Source: an uncultured Gammaproteobacteria bacterium (lineage in GTDB: Bacteria; Pseudomonadota; Gammaproteobacteria; Arenicellales; JAANXG01). From it: DNA of 50,612 nt. Shown here piece by piece: positions 8,282-15,923 of this stretch. Both the position numbers and the translations under genes were made by a program. The notes below the pieces were generated by a model, which made no database searches, was not told the origin of the DNA, and was given only the letters and a program-made list of their open reading frames with translations. The stretch lies in NCBI GenBank assembly GCA_945787105.1, contig CALZGZ010000182.1, positions 1 to 50,612 of the forward strand. The letters run 5' to 3'. How positions within the stretch are numbered: position 1 is the first letter of the stretch; each line of letters opens with the position of its first letter.

Positions 8282-8515
8282 TTAGCCCGTACATTGCACT
8301 GAGTCGCCGCGGGTTCGGTCTCGAACACCTGAAATTGCGGTGCACTTAAGAGAAGAATTGGAGTCGGAGTTACAGACTTCGATCCCAATTTTTTATCGCC
8401 CCAGCGCGGTGTCAAGCCGCCCTACCCTGCAACTACGCGCAGGACTTGTCCTGCGCGTAGTTGCAGGGCAAGTCCCTCCCCCACCATCCAGGGACTTGTT
8501 TTAATATACCGGTTA
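8282..8515. mobile_element. MITE-like element, copy B
   Basis: The left end TTAGCCCGTACATTGCACTG (8283) and the right end, reverse-read as TAACCGGTATATT (8515), form imperfect terminal inverted repeats. The interior shares TTCGGTCTCGAACACCTGAAA and the palindrome GGAGTCGGAGTTACAGACTTC with copy D, then carries an inverted duplication of the CTACGCGCAGGAC core. It separates the SulP remnant from the glycine-zipper lipoprotein and contains no gene. Confidence 0.6.
8425..8468. repeat. Perfect 21-bp inverted repeat with 2-nt loop
   Basis: Bases 8425-8445 are exactly the reverse complement of 8448-8468, with TT between them. The arm contains CTACGCGCAGGAC, the core also seen once in copies A and D. 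The repeat could extrude as a cruciform. There is no following T-tract on either strand. Confidence 0.85.
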
Positions 8516-8598
8516 GTCCAAAGCAATCTTGGTTTTTTCAATCGGCCGCTGGCACCGATGTTGGCGCGGCTATTCCAACTTGGGATTGGTTACGGGTA

Positions 8599-9213
8599 GT
8601 GTCTCCATTCTTATGCATTCGATACTCCGTTGTTATTGCGGTTCTCGCCGCTGTGACCGCTTGCGCCGGCGCCGGTAAGGGGGCAGTGCAAGGTGCGGCA
8701 GGTGGCGCCGTCGCAGGCGCCGCCGGCGGCTTGATATCTTCGTTGATCTTTGGCGGTGATCCTGGCGAAGGGGCACTACGCGGCGCGGCGGTCGGGGCAA
8801 CCGTCGGTGGCGTCAGCGGCGCTATCAAGGGCTCACAGGAGGCGAAAGCCCAGAAACAGAAAAAATATGCTGCGCGTGAACGCGACATAGAGCAGTATCG
8901 GCGTGACATCGGCGACGATGCATTCAACGGCGCCGTTGCACTTGCCGAGTGCAAGCACGAGGTAGCGATTGCCAATGCGAATATAGCGAGCCAATCGACT
9001 AATTCAAATCATGCGCTGTCCGGCTTGTGGCTCAAGGCATTGACATACGCCGATCAGGGTAACAACGCGGCGACACGCGCCATGTATCCGGAAATCATCA
9101 GATGGGATCGCGCCGTCGATTCCGAAGCCGAGACCGAAGCCACGCTTCAGAACGTACTGCGCGAATTGAAGCAGATTCGTGTAGAGTACCGCCTGCCAAA
9201 AATCTGCAATTAA
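8599..9213 (+). CDS. Glycine-zipper lipoprotein
   Basis: A lipoprotein-type signal peptide (hydrophobic IAVLAAVTAC) places the lipidated cysteine at about residue 22. It is followed by alternating Gly/Ala repeats (GAVQGAAGGAVAGAAGG and GALRGAAVGATVGG), the glycine-zipper pattern of outer-membrane or envelope proteins such as the Rick_17kDa/YMGG families. The remainder (about 75-204) is charged and probably helical with no recognised domain. GTG at 8599 is preferred because it puts the hydrophobic segment at the N terminus; the open frame continues upstream to 8461, but that part is repeat copy B. A single-gene unit on the plus strand, converging on the hydrolase gene. Confidence 0.72.
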   Translation: MSPFLCIRYSVVIAVLAAVTACAGAGKGAVQGAAGGAVAGAAGGLISSLIFGGDPGEGALRGAAVGATVGGVSGAIKGSQEAKAQKQKKYAARERDIEQYRRDIGDDAFNGAVALAECKHEVAIANANIASQSTNSNHALSGLWLKALTYADQGNNAATRAMYPEIIRWDRAVDSEAETEATLQNVLRELKQIRVEYRLPKICN

Positions 9214-9240
9214 CGCCGACGGGATCTCGCTTAGCGCCGC

Positions 9241-9951
9241 CTATTCAGCGAACAGAAAGCGATCGAAGAACTCCAGTGTTCTCGTCCACGAGACTGAAGC
9301 AGCGTCCTCGCGAAACCGCTCGGCACTGAGAAAGTTCATAAACGCATGACCCGCACCGGCATAGGTGTAAAATTCGTGGGGTTTGTGATGGCGGGTGAGT
9401 TCGTCGTCGAGTTGACGCATATCATCAGGCGAGGGATTCGTGTCCTCGGCACCAAAGTGAAACATGAGCGGGCATTGAATCGCACCAGTGCGGGCAAAAG
9501 GCGCCTCGACGTCAACACCCCATGGCACCATTATATTACCGCCGTAGTAGGCGACCGCGGCTCGAAAATTAGGATTCACCGCGGCCGTGAGATACGCCAC
9601 ACGGCCCCCCATGCAAAAACCGATAATGCCAAGCCGCGTGGGTTGGACCACCGCGTGACGCTGTAGAAAATCGACACTGGCATTCACATCGGCAATAATT
9701 TCGCGATCATCAAGTTGCTTCCTCTTGTCGACGCCGTCCAGCATCGGATCGAGACGATGATATAAATCCGGCGCCGCCGCCGTGAAACCGGCCTCCGTCA
9801 GCCGATGCACCATGGCATGCACAAACCCATCCACGCCAGGCGCGTGTTGAATCACTACAATTGCAGGAAACGGCCCATCCCCCTCAGGTAGAGCGGCATA
9901 AAGCGCCATACCGTGTCCATCCACATCAACCGTCACAGTCGCCGCTTGCAT
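9241..9951 (-). CDS. Dienelactone hydrolase family protein
   Basis: A 236-residue alpha/beta hydrolase of the dienelactone hydrolase type. The nucleophile elbow is GFCMGG with Cys113, the acid is Asp170 in GAED and the base is His202 in GHAF, matching the Cys-Asp-His triad and the usual length of 230-250. No signal peptide, so cytoplasmic. The family opens lactone or ester rings of aromatic breakdown products and other small esters; no degradation operon is visible here, so the substrate is open. It converges on the upstream lipoprotein gene with a 27-base gap. Confidence 0.88.
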   Translation of the reverse strand: MQAATVTVDVDGHGMALYAALPEGDGPFPAIVVIQHAPGVDGFVHAMVHRLTEAGFTAAAPDLYHRLDPMLDGVDKRKQLDDREIIADVNASVDFLQRHAVVQPTRLGIIGFCMGGRVAYLTAAVNPNFRAAVAYYGGNIMVPWGVDVEAPFARTGAIQCPLMFHFGAEDTNPSPDDMRQLDDELTRHHKPHEFYTYAGAGHAFMNFLSAERFREDAASVSWTRTLEFFDRFLFAE

Positions 9952-10011
9952 CGCGCTTTCTCGTATCTTTTTAGTTTACCGTACTCCGGCGTTCATGGCC
10001 CGAGGGATCGC

Positions 10012-10152
10012 TTAGCCGGAACGGTACTTGGCAGCGTAGTGTTTGCCCAACACCTTGCGCGTCTGTGCGTTCAGTCTTGCGTTGGATGTGCGAGTCGATG
10101 CCTGCCTTTTGTTAGGCGTCGGCTTGGTCTGCACGCGGATGGATTTGGTCAT
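10012..10152 (-). CDS. Possible 46-residue basic protein
   Basis: An ATG at 10152 opens 46 codons ending in TAA. The product is very basic, rich in Lys, Arg, Thr and Ser (KSIRVQTKPTPNKRQASTRT), and suggests a small nucleic-acid-binding or ribosome-associated protein. No strong ribosome-binding site is seen. It is the only candidate gene in the 384-base gap between the hydrolase and the AEC carrier. No family is recognised; it may be chance. Confidence 0.35.
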   Translation of the reverse strand: MTKSIRVQTKPTPNKRQASTRTSNARLNAQTRKVLGKHYAAKYRSG

Positions 10153-10335
10153 GGTGTTTGCGGGGCTAATCCGGTCAGGCTTTTTTAGTGAGCAAACACT
10201 GGTCATAGCTGCAAGAGATAAATCAAGCCCACGATGGTACTAGGGATGACGTATCATGACGCTTTGTTCATATCTCTGCAAACCTTTACTCAACATCAAC
10301 ATGACTCAAGCCGTAAACGTCATTAGAACTGCCGA

Positions 10336-11280
10336 TTGAATACCGTTATTAACATCGCCGGCCCCATCTTTGGCATGGGTCTACTAGGCTATATTGCCGC
10401 CCGGCGGGGCTGGTTCTCGGAGAAGGCTGCCGAGGGATTGGCGCTTTTCGTATTTGATTGGGCAGTACCGATCATGCTGGTGCGCGTGTTTGCCTCCGCG
10501 CCCTTACCAGATACTTTTCCCTGGAAATTACTGGCTGCCTTCTATGTGCCGGCCTGTTTCTTCTATGCCTTGGGCATATTTGTCGCAAAAAAATACTTTG
10601 GTCGTCACTACCTCGAACAAGTTATCACTGGGTTTGCCTATACGTTCGGAAATTCGGTATTGCTTGGCTTACCGTTGATACTGCTGACATTCGGTGAGGC
10701 GGGAACGGTTCCGTTCTTCATCTTGTTGTCTCTGCATGGATTATCGTATTTGTCCGCAACAACCATCTTGATGGAATTAGGCCGCAGCCGTGCGCAATCG
10801 GTTCCCAAGTTGATCGCCGAGACCATGAAAGGATTCATCCGCAATCCAATCATCCTTGGCCTGGTCACAGGCCTGATCCTCAATCAGCTGCAGATAACAC
10901 TACCCGGCCCCCTCGACAAGATCGCCGAATACATGCAGATGGCGGTCATGCCCTGCGCATTATTCTCGCTGGGTGCCGCATTGAATGCCTACGGCATCGT
11001 GGGTCAGTTGCGCCAATCCATGGTTGCGGTTGTGGTCAAAAACATCGCTTTTCCCGCGCTCGTATGGGCGCTGTCGGTGTATTTTCTCGAACTGCCGACG
11101 CTATGGGCAATGATCGCAACACTGCTGGCGGCGCAGCCCGCCGGGGTAAATATTTATTTGTTTGCGCAGCGCTATCAGGTCGCCCAGGCCTTGGCGACCA
11201 CCACGGTCTTTCTGTCCAACCTGGTGGGCATCGCGACGCTTACGGTGTTGCTTCTAATATTCGAGCAGATCGGTTGGTAG
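10336..11280 (+). CDS. AEC family transporter (auxin efflux carrier/malonate permease type)
   Basis: A 314-residue inner-membrane protein with about ten helices. It has the two-fold AEC architecture: GPIFGMGLLGYIAARRGW at the N terminus, a helix with FAYTFGNSVLLGLPL near residue 98, and the second half with PCALFSLGAALNAYG followed by AAQPAGVNIYLFAQRY. AEC carriers in bacteria move malonate, malate and related organic acids. The likely start is TTG at 10336; no earlier in-frame start fits and the ribosome-binding site is poor. It converges with the next transporter gene, 43 bases apart. Substrate unknown. Confidence 0.88.
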   Translation: MNTVINIAGPIFGMGLLGYIAARRGWFSEKAAEGLALFVFDWAVPIMLVRVFASAPLPDTFPWKLLAAFYVPACFFYALGIFVAKKYFGRHYLEQVITGFAYTFGNSVLLGLPLILLTFGEAGTVPFFILLSLHGLSYLSATTILMELGRSRAQSVPKLIAETMKGFIRNPIILGLVTGLILNQLQITLPGPLDKIAEYMQMAVMPCALFSLGAALNAYGIVGQLRQSMVAVVVKNIAFPALVWALSVYFLELPTLWAMIATLLAAQPAGVNIYLFAQRYQVAQALATTTVFLSNLVGIATLTVLLLIFEQIGW

Positions 11281-11323
11281 ACAAAGTAACGACACATCAC
11301 TTGCATCGCGTTTACGCCGCGTT

Positions 11324-12643
11324 TCATAACAACCAGGTATAGAGATGCAGCAACACGGCGCCGAGCGCCAACATGAACAAACAATAACTCAGGTTCCAGC
11401 GAAAAAACCGCCAACTCTCGATGCCGTAACGCCCCTGTATCGTGAGATGGGTGGCGGACAGAGGACTGCTGGCGACGCCTATCCCCCAAGTCATGAGAAA
11501 CACCATCGCCAATAGCGTCGGATCCGGATGGATGGGCGCCAACCATGTGGCCACGACCGTCACCGAGATGATTGGGTGTATACCAACCGCCGCCAAGCCG
11601 ACCATCACTACCAGGATCATGGACGCAGTGGTTCCCGTGAAGTCCGCAAAGGGCAGCCACTCATCAAAACTGGCAACAACACTCGCGAGTCCGACGGCCA
11701 GCACCCCGGCGGCAAGAAACAAGAGTAACTCCCCTGACATCTCCGGGAGGCGCAGGTTAACGTGCCGCCACACTTCCGCGACGGCCCGGCGGCAACCGCG
11801 GCGGCGCCCCAGAACGATAAACGTAAGCACGGGGGCCAGCAGACTGATGACCGTCAATACCGACCAATGCGGTAGAAAAATGTGGGTAACTAACACGCAA
11901 GCCGCCAACAACCCAGGTATCCAAAGGCTTTTAAAATGGATCGGATAGCCGCTAAATGCCGCCAAACGCGACGGGTCCGTAACCAACGCTTCAGCGTAGG
12001 TGTAAGCCAGACCCGCCACCGCCAAGGGTAGACCGACGGCGATCAGAATCGGCAACTCCGCCCCCGGCGAGTAGGCCAATACCACAGCCATACCGGCGAA
12101 GAACGTTGACCATAGGGCCGCAGAAGAAAAGCCGCGAGAGATTAGAATCGCCGTACGCTTGTCGAACGTGCCTTGCCGGGCAAGACGATCACCGATGATC
12201 ACCACCGCGGAAAGATTGATAGCGGCTCCAAACAGATGCATCCCAACGAGCGTGCGCAGGTAGGCGTGTCCACCGCCGGGAAGCGTCTCGTCTTCACTGG
12301 CATCGGGCATACTCACTAGGCGTAGGAAGCTCACCGCGGCCAACATCGACAGTAGCGCGTGGTTCTGATCGATCAGTGCTGCGGTGTCCATCGGTCCGCC
12401 ATTGTGCCAACCCCAGAAAAGACCCGCCAAGCCCAAGACCGCGAGGACCCCGACTTGAACGCGTTGCCGGCGCGGCGTACGTGACCAAAGCAACACGCCC
12501 GCCAGCCACGCCGACAGTCCGGACGGCCAGGTTGGGAACAGGGGCCACACGCCATGAATGACCGCAAATATAATCATCAACGCCAGCAACGGGCCGGCCA
12601 GGACCGTAGCGACTTGGCCGGGATGACGGGGATACGGCTTCAT
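11324..12643 (-). CDS. Multi-pass membrane protein, ion-transporter superfamily-like
   Basis: A 439-residue protein with about 11-12 hydrophobic helices and no extramembrane domain. Repeated helix-loop patterns and the C-terminal stretch around HPIISVTVVATWLAPIHPDP and GIGVASSPLSATHL resemble carriers of the ion-transporter/arsenite-dicarboxylate group. I do not recognise a specific family or substrate. It is the last gene of an apparent operon with the aldo/keto reductase and YbaK genes (gaps of 15 and 24 bases). Confidence 0.65.
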   Translation of the reverse strand: MKPYPRHPGQVATVLAGPLLALMIIFAVIHGVWPLFPTWPSGLSAWLAGVLLWSRTPRRQRVQVGVLAVLGLAGLFWGWHNGGPMDTAALIDQNHALLSMLAAVSFLRLVSMPDASEDETLPGGGHAYLRTLVGMHLFGAAINLSAVVIIGDRLARQGTFDKRTAILISRGFSSAALWSTFFAGMAVVLAYSPGAELPILIAVGLPLAVAGLAYTYAEALVTDPSRLAAFSGYPIHFKSLWIPGLLAACVLVTHIFLPHWSVLTVISLLAPVLTFIVLGRRRGCRRAVAEVWRHVNLRLPEMSGELLLFLAAGVLAVGLASVVASFDEWLPFADFTGTTASMILVVMVGLAAVGIHPIISVTVVATWLAPIHPDPTLLAMVFLMTWGIGVASSPLSATHLTIQGRYGIESWRFFRWNLSYCLFMLALGAVLLHLYTWLL

Positions 12644-12667
12644 AGCGGAGGGGTTAGGTCAGCGAGA

Positions 12668-13213
12668 TTACAATCTCTCTGATCCGAGCTTACACTCACT
12701 CCCATCTCCGGTGTCCGGCCTGCGCTCCGCGCCACCCTGAGCAAACTTCAGCAACACCGGCTGCAGCACACGCAGCATGTCGGCGGTGCACATGGAAATA
12801 ATGTAACCCCGGCTGCCGCCGTTGACATAAATCGTAGGCAGATCGGCAATGCTGGCCTGACAATACACCCACATCTTGCGTCGGGTTCCGAACGGCGACG
12901 TGCCGCCCACCTGGTAACCGGAGTGCTTGTTGGCAACCAGGGGATCACAGGGATAAATATGCTTGACACCCAGGTGGCGTGCCAGCGTCTTAGTGGACAC
13001 TTGCCGGTCACCGTGCATCAACACGATGAGCGGATTGTGACCGTCGTCTTCCATGATCAACGTCTTGATGGTTAGATGCTCATCAACACCCATCTCGCGT
13101 GCAAACTGCGCGGTGCCACCGCCGGGTATATAAGTATACGGGTGGTCATCGAACGCGACCTTGGCGCGGCGCAAAACACGTACCGCTTGCGTCACCGGTG
13201 CGTTAACCCGCAT
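12668..13213 (-). CDS. ybaK: Cys-tRNA(Pro)/Cys-tRNA(Cys) deacylase, YbaK/EbsC family
   Basis: A 181-residue cytoplasmic protein of the YbaK trans-editing family, which hydrolyses mischarged Cys-tRNA(Pro). The order fits: N-terminal TQAVRVLRRAKVAFDDHPY, then IKTLIMEDD, the lysine in STKTLARHLG, and the conserved YQVGGTSPFG followed by the YVNGGSRGYIISM region. Length is close to family norm (about 155-165) with about 20 extra polar residues at the C terminus. ATG at 13213. Middle gene of the AKR-YbaK-transporter operon. Confidence 0.9.
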   Translation of the reverse strand: MRVNAPVTQAVRVLRRAKVAFDDHPYTYIPGGGTAQFAREMGVDEHLTIKTLIMEDDGHNPLIVLMHGDRQVSTKTLARHLGVKHIYPCDPLVANKHSGYQVGGTSPFGTRRKMWVYCQASIADLPTIYVNGGSRGYIISMCTADMLRVLQPVLLKFAQGGAERRPDTGDGSECKLGSERL

Positions 13214-13228
13214 AGCGCAAATCGTGCC

Positions 13229-14161
13229 TCACACCGATTCGTAATAAGCAATCATCTCTTGGCGTGTCGCCGCATCCGGCAAGCGGCCGAATCCGGCGCC
13301 CATGTTGTCGATCATGTGGCGTAACTTAGAAGTCGCCGGGATGGCGCAGGTTGCTGCGGGATGGGAGACCGCGAATTTCAAAAAGAACTGGCCCCAGCTT
13401 GCGCAGTCAAAATCCGCTGCCCACGGCGGCAACGGTTTGCCCTTGACGCGGCGGAACAGGCCACCGCCCTGATAGGGGCGATTGATCAACGTGGCGATAC
13501 CGCGATCGGCGGCCAGCGGCAACAGGCGCTTCTCGGCGTCGCGATTGGCAATACTGTAGGTAAACTGCACGAAATCGAACGGTTCGTTCTGCAGTATCTT
13601 TTCGAGCTCACCATGGGCGCGACCATGTGAGGTGGTGATGCCGATATAGCGCACCTTGCCTTCCGCCTTCCACGTCTTCAAGGTCTCGAGATGGGTCTCC
13701 CAATCGACCAGATTGTGGATCTGCATGAGGTCAAATACCTCGACACCCATCCGCCGCATTGACGTTTGCATCTGTGCAATGCCTCGTTTCCGACCCCGCG
13801 TCCACACCTTGGTCGCCGCGAACAACGCTTTCTTGTTACTCACTTTTTTCAATAAATCGCCGATGACTTGCTCGGACGAACCGTACATGGGCGACGAGTC
13901 GACTACCGCGCCGCCGCCATCGAAGAACGCTTGTAGTACCTCGCGCAAATTTGCCCGCTCCCGTGCACCATCACCCACGTCAAAAGTCTGCCATGACCCC
14001 ATGCCGATCACCGGCAGCGCTTCGCCCGAGGATGGTATCCTTTTTTTAATCGCTGACTGCTCCGTGGCCAACACAAGTTTTGGCATCAGCGCCAGGGTGG
14101 ACCCCAGTCCAAGTATGAATTTTAGAAATGATCGTCGATCAACATTTTGTTTTTCAATCAT
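13229..14161 (-). CDS. Tat-exported aldo/keto reductase
   Basis: A 310-residue aldo/keto reductase with an N-terminal twin-arginine signal (RRSFLKF at residues 9-15, then a hydrophobic segment ending VLATE). Core AKR features follow: VVDSSPMYGSSE with the catalytic Asp and Tyr, ATKVWTRGR with the Lys, and MQIHNL with the His. AKRs reduce aldehydes and ketones with NADPH; the Tat route exports folded, cofactor-loaded proteins, so this copy should act in the periplasm. First gene of the operon with ybaK. A solo repeat end lies just upstream, at its promoter. Confidence 0.88.
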   Translation of the reverse strand: MIEKQNVDRRSFLKFILGLGSTLALMPKLVLATEQSAIKKRIPSSGEALPVIGMGSWQTFDVGDGARERANLREVLQAFFDGGGAVVDSSPMYGSSEQVIGDLLKKVSNKKALFAATKVWTRGRKRGIAQMQTSMRRMGVEVFDLMQIHNLVDWETHLETLKTWKAEGKVRYIGITTSHGRAHGELEKILQNEPFDFVQFTYSIANRDAEKRLLPLAADRGIATLINRPYQGGGLFRRVKGKPLPPWAADFDCASWGQFFLKFAVSHPAATCAIPATSKLRHMIDNMGAGFGRLPDAATRQEMIAYYESV

Positions 14162-14166
14162 AAGCT

Positions 14167-14190
14167 CTAACCGGTATATTGCACCAAAGC
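14167..14190. repeat. Solo terminal repeat of the MITE family
   Basis: TAACCGGTATATTGCACC and AAAGC match the terminal repeat of copies A, B and D, directly upstream of the aldo/keto reductase start. No partner end was found nearby. Confidence 0.5.
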
Positions 14191-14267
14191 GGGTATACAG
14201 ACGACAGGCGAGTTGATCAACAATGCCAGGTTTCGGTAACTAGCGACCAATTTCCATTTTGTAAACT

Positions 14268-15137
14268 TCAGCCACCGGTTGCTTGCCGGTCGTAAAGCGC
14301 CCGGCATTCAGCCTCGCGGCCACGTACCACGCGCCGCCCGATCAGCGCACCACGGGTCTCGGTGACTATGGTGTGCTGTCCTTCCTGGTGGTGATCATCG
14401 TAGAAATATACCACCACCCAGTCGTGGGTACGTTCCAACTCATGCGCCCGCGCGGTGTTGGAGAATAACACGGTAAAGTGCCACGCATCGCGCTGGGTGT
14501 GCAAAATCGGCAGCCACGCCTCGCCGCGTGGGTTGAAGCGCTTGGGGGCGATGGTGGGCAACTTAGCCTGTGCCGACTTCGTGCGGTACTCGTGATCGAC
14601 ATCAAGCAGCATCTCGACAGCGGGGCCATGAACCTCGGCGCGTGGCCGCACCCCGCGCACCCGGCCGAGCATACTCTCGAGGGTGGCGCGGATCGCCATC
14701 GCGCGCCGGGGTCCGACACCGGTGAGCGATTCGAGGCGGCCGTCATGGGCAGCCAACTCCAGGGCCTCCAGGGTGTCGACGTGTAATGCATCGTGTATCC
14801 GCTGCGCGAGTCGCGGGCCGATCCCCGGAACCGATTGCAACAGCTTTTCGGGATCGAGCACACCACGCAGCCGCTCGAGTTGCACCCAACGCCCGGTGCG
14901 CAGGATCTCGTCGATGGCGGTGGCCATCCCGCGGCCGACGTTGGGCAGTGCCAACAGGCCATCCATGCCTTGGCGCTGTACGAGCGCGCGCAGTTCGTCG
15001 TCGAGCCTGGCGATGGTATCCGCGGCGCGCCGGTAGGCGTTGACACGGAAGGGGTTGGCGCCTTGCTGGTGCAAAAGGTCGGCGGCCTCACGCAGCTTGC
15101 CGGCCACCTGTTGGTTGATCGCGGCGTCGGTAGGCAT
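14268..15137 (-). CDS. Helix-hairpin-helix DNA-binding protein (polymerase X N-domain-like)
   Basis: A 289-residue protein. The N-terminal half resembles the 8-kDa and helix-hairpin-helix part of family X DNA polymerases: NPFRVNAYRRAADTIARL, then three HhH hairpins LLALPNVGRGMA, LLQSVPGIGPRLA and LESLTGVGPRRA. The polymerase palm is absent. The C-terminal half (about 180-289) is a conserved-looking domain around PRGEAWLPILHTQRDAWHF and VVVYFYDDHH of unknown function. Cytoplasmic; likely DNA binding. Stand-alone gene, 106 bases upstream of the AKR operon. Confidence 0.8.
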   Translation of the reverse strand: MPTDAAINQQVAGKLREAADLLHQQGANPFRVNAYRRAADTIARLDDELRALVQRQGMDGLLALPNVGRGMATAIDEILRTGRWVQLERLRGVLDPEKLLQSVPGIGPRLAQRIHDALHVDTLEALELAAHDGRLESLTGVGPRRAMAIRATLESMLGRVRGVRPRAEVHGPAVEMLLDVDHEYRTKSAQAKLPTIAPKRFNPRGEAWLPILHTQRDAWHFTVLFSNTARAHELERTHDWVVVYFYDDHHQEGQHTIVTETRGALIGRRVVRGREAECRALYDRQATGG

Positions 15138-15198
15138 TGGGGGCAGATCTACTTAACGAGACGCAGCTTAGAGTGTATCAACATGGCCCGATTCCCGA

Positions 15199-15792
15199 TC
15201 ACCCTAGTTTGCGCGCCACAAAGTCAAGGCGGTCTTGCCCCCAGAAAAGCTCATCATCGATGACATAGGTCGGCACGCCGAACACGCCGCGCTGGATCCC
15301 GCGTTGGGTATCACGTTCGTACTCCGCGGCAATATCCGCTTGGGTAGAAAAATCCGCTAACTCCTTGCCATTCATTCCCACGTCGTTTGTCAGCGCAATG
15401 ATGGTGTCAAGATCGGCGATGTTGGCCTCCTCCGCCCACACGGCACGCAACAGTCTTTGTGCCAAGCTTAGCGCGTCCAGACTTTGCCGGCGCGCGGCGA
15501 TGATCATCAACGATGCGGGATTAGCGTCTACCGGAAAGTACTTGGGCTCGAGCACCAGCGGCATGTCGAGATAATCACGCCAGCGGCGCAGCTCAAGCAG
15601 GCGATAGGCCTGACGCTCGGGGGCCCGCTGCTTGAGTGGCAATCCACCGGTGGCCGGAAACACCTTGGTCAGGTCAACGGGAAGCACGTTCACCGTAGCA
15701 TTGGCCTCGCGGGTGATGTTGGCGAAACGTTCGCCACCTAGATAACTATATGGTGAGACGGGACTTAAGTAATAATCGACAACTCGAGCCAT
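15199..15792 (-). CDS. 2-hydroxychromene-2-carboxylate isomerase/DsbA-like family protein
   Basis: A 197-residue thioredoxin-fold protein of the HCCA isomerase (kappa-class GST-like) type. The N terminus DYYLSPVSPYSYLGGERF carries the glutathione-site serine pattern rather than a CxxC. The C terminus has GVFGVPTYVIDDELFWGQDRL, the cis-Pro loop and terminal motif of the family. The usual length is about 200. In naphthalene degraders it isomerises a chromene acid with glutathione; no such pathway is nearby, so the substrate is open. No signal peptide, cytoplasmic. Confidence 0.88.
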   Translation of the reverse strand: MARVVDYYLSPVSPYSYLGGERFANITREANATVNVLPVDLTKVFPATGGLPLKQRAPERQAYRLLELRRWRDYLDMPLVLEPKYFPVDANPASLMIIAARRQSLDALSLAQRLLRAVWAEEANIADLDTIIALTNDVGMNGKELADFSTQADIAAEYERDTQRGIQRGVFGVPTYVIDDELFWGQDRLDFVARKLG

Positions 15793-15923
15793 GGCAAATG
15801 ATCTCCACTATTGAAAAACGGAAAAAGGGGTAGGTGACGATTGATAGTAAAACTCTTTACAATCATTACACTACACGATGCTTATAGGTTAACCGATGAA
15901 CCGTGATATGAGTTAAACAGCTT

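Noticed and set aside
8461-8598. Longer N terminus for the glycine-zipper lipoprotein
   Set aside because: Those codons lie largely in repeat copy B and would bury the lipoprotein signal; the GTG at 8599 puts the signal at the N terminus.
14366-15091. A 241-codon open frame overlapping the helix-hairpin-helix gene on the same strand
   Set aside because: It lies wholly inside a well-supported gene in another frame, has a Cys/Arg/Pro/Ser-rich composition typical of a GC-rich shadow, and no domain.
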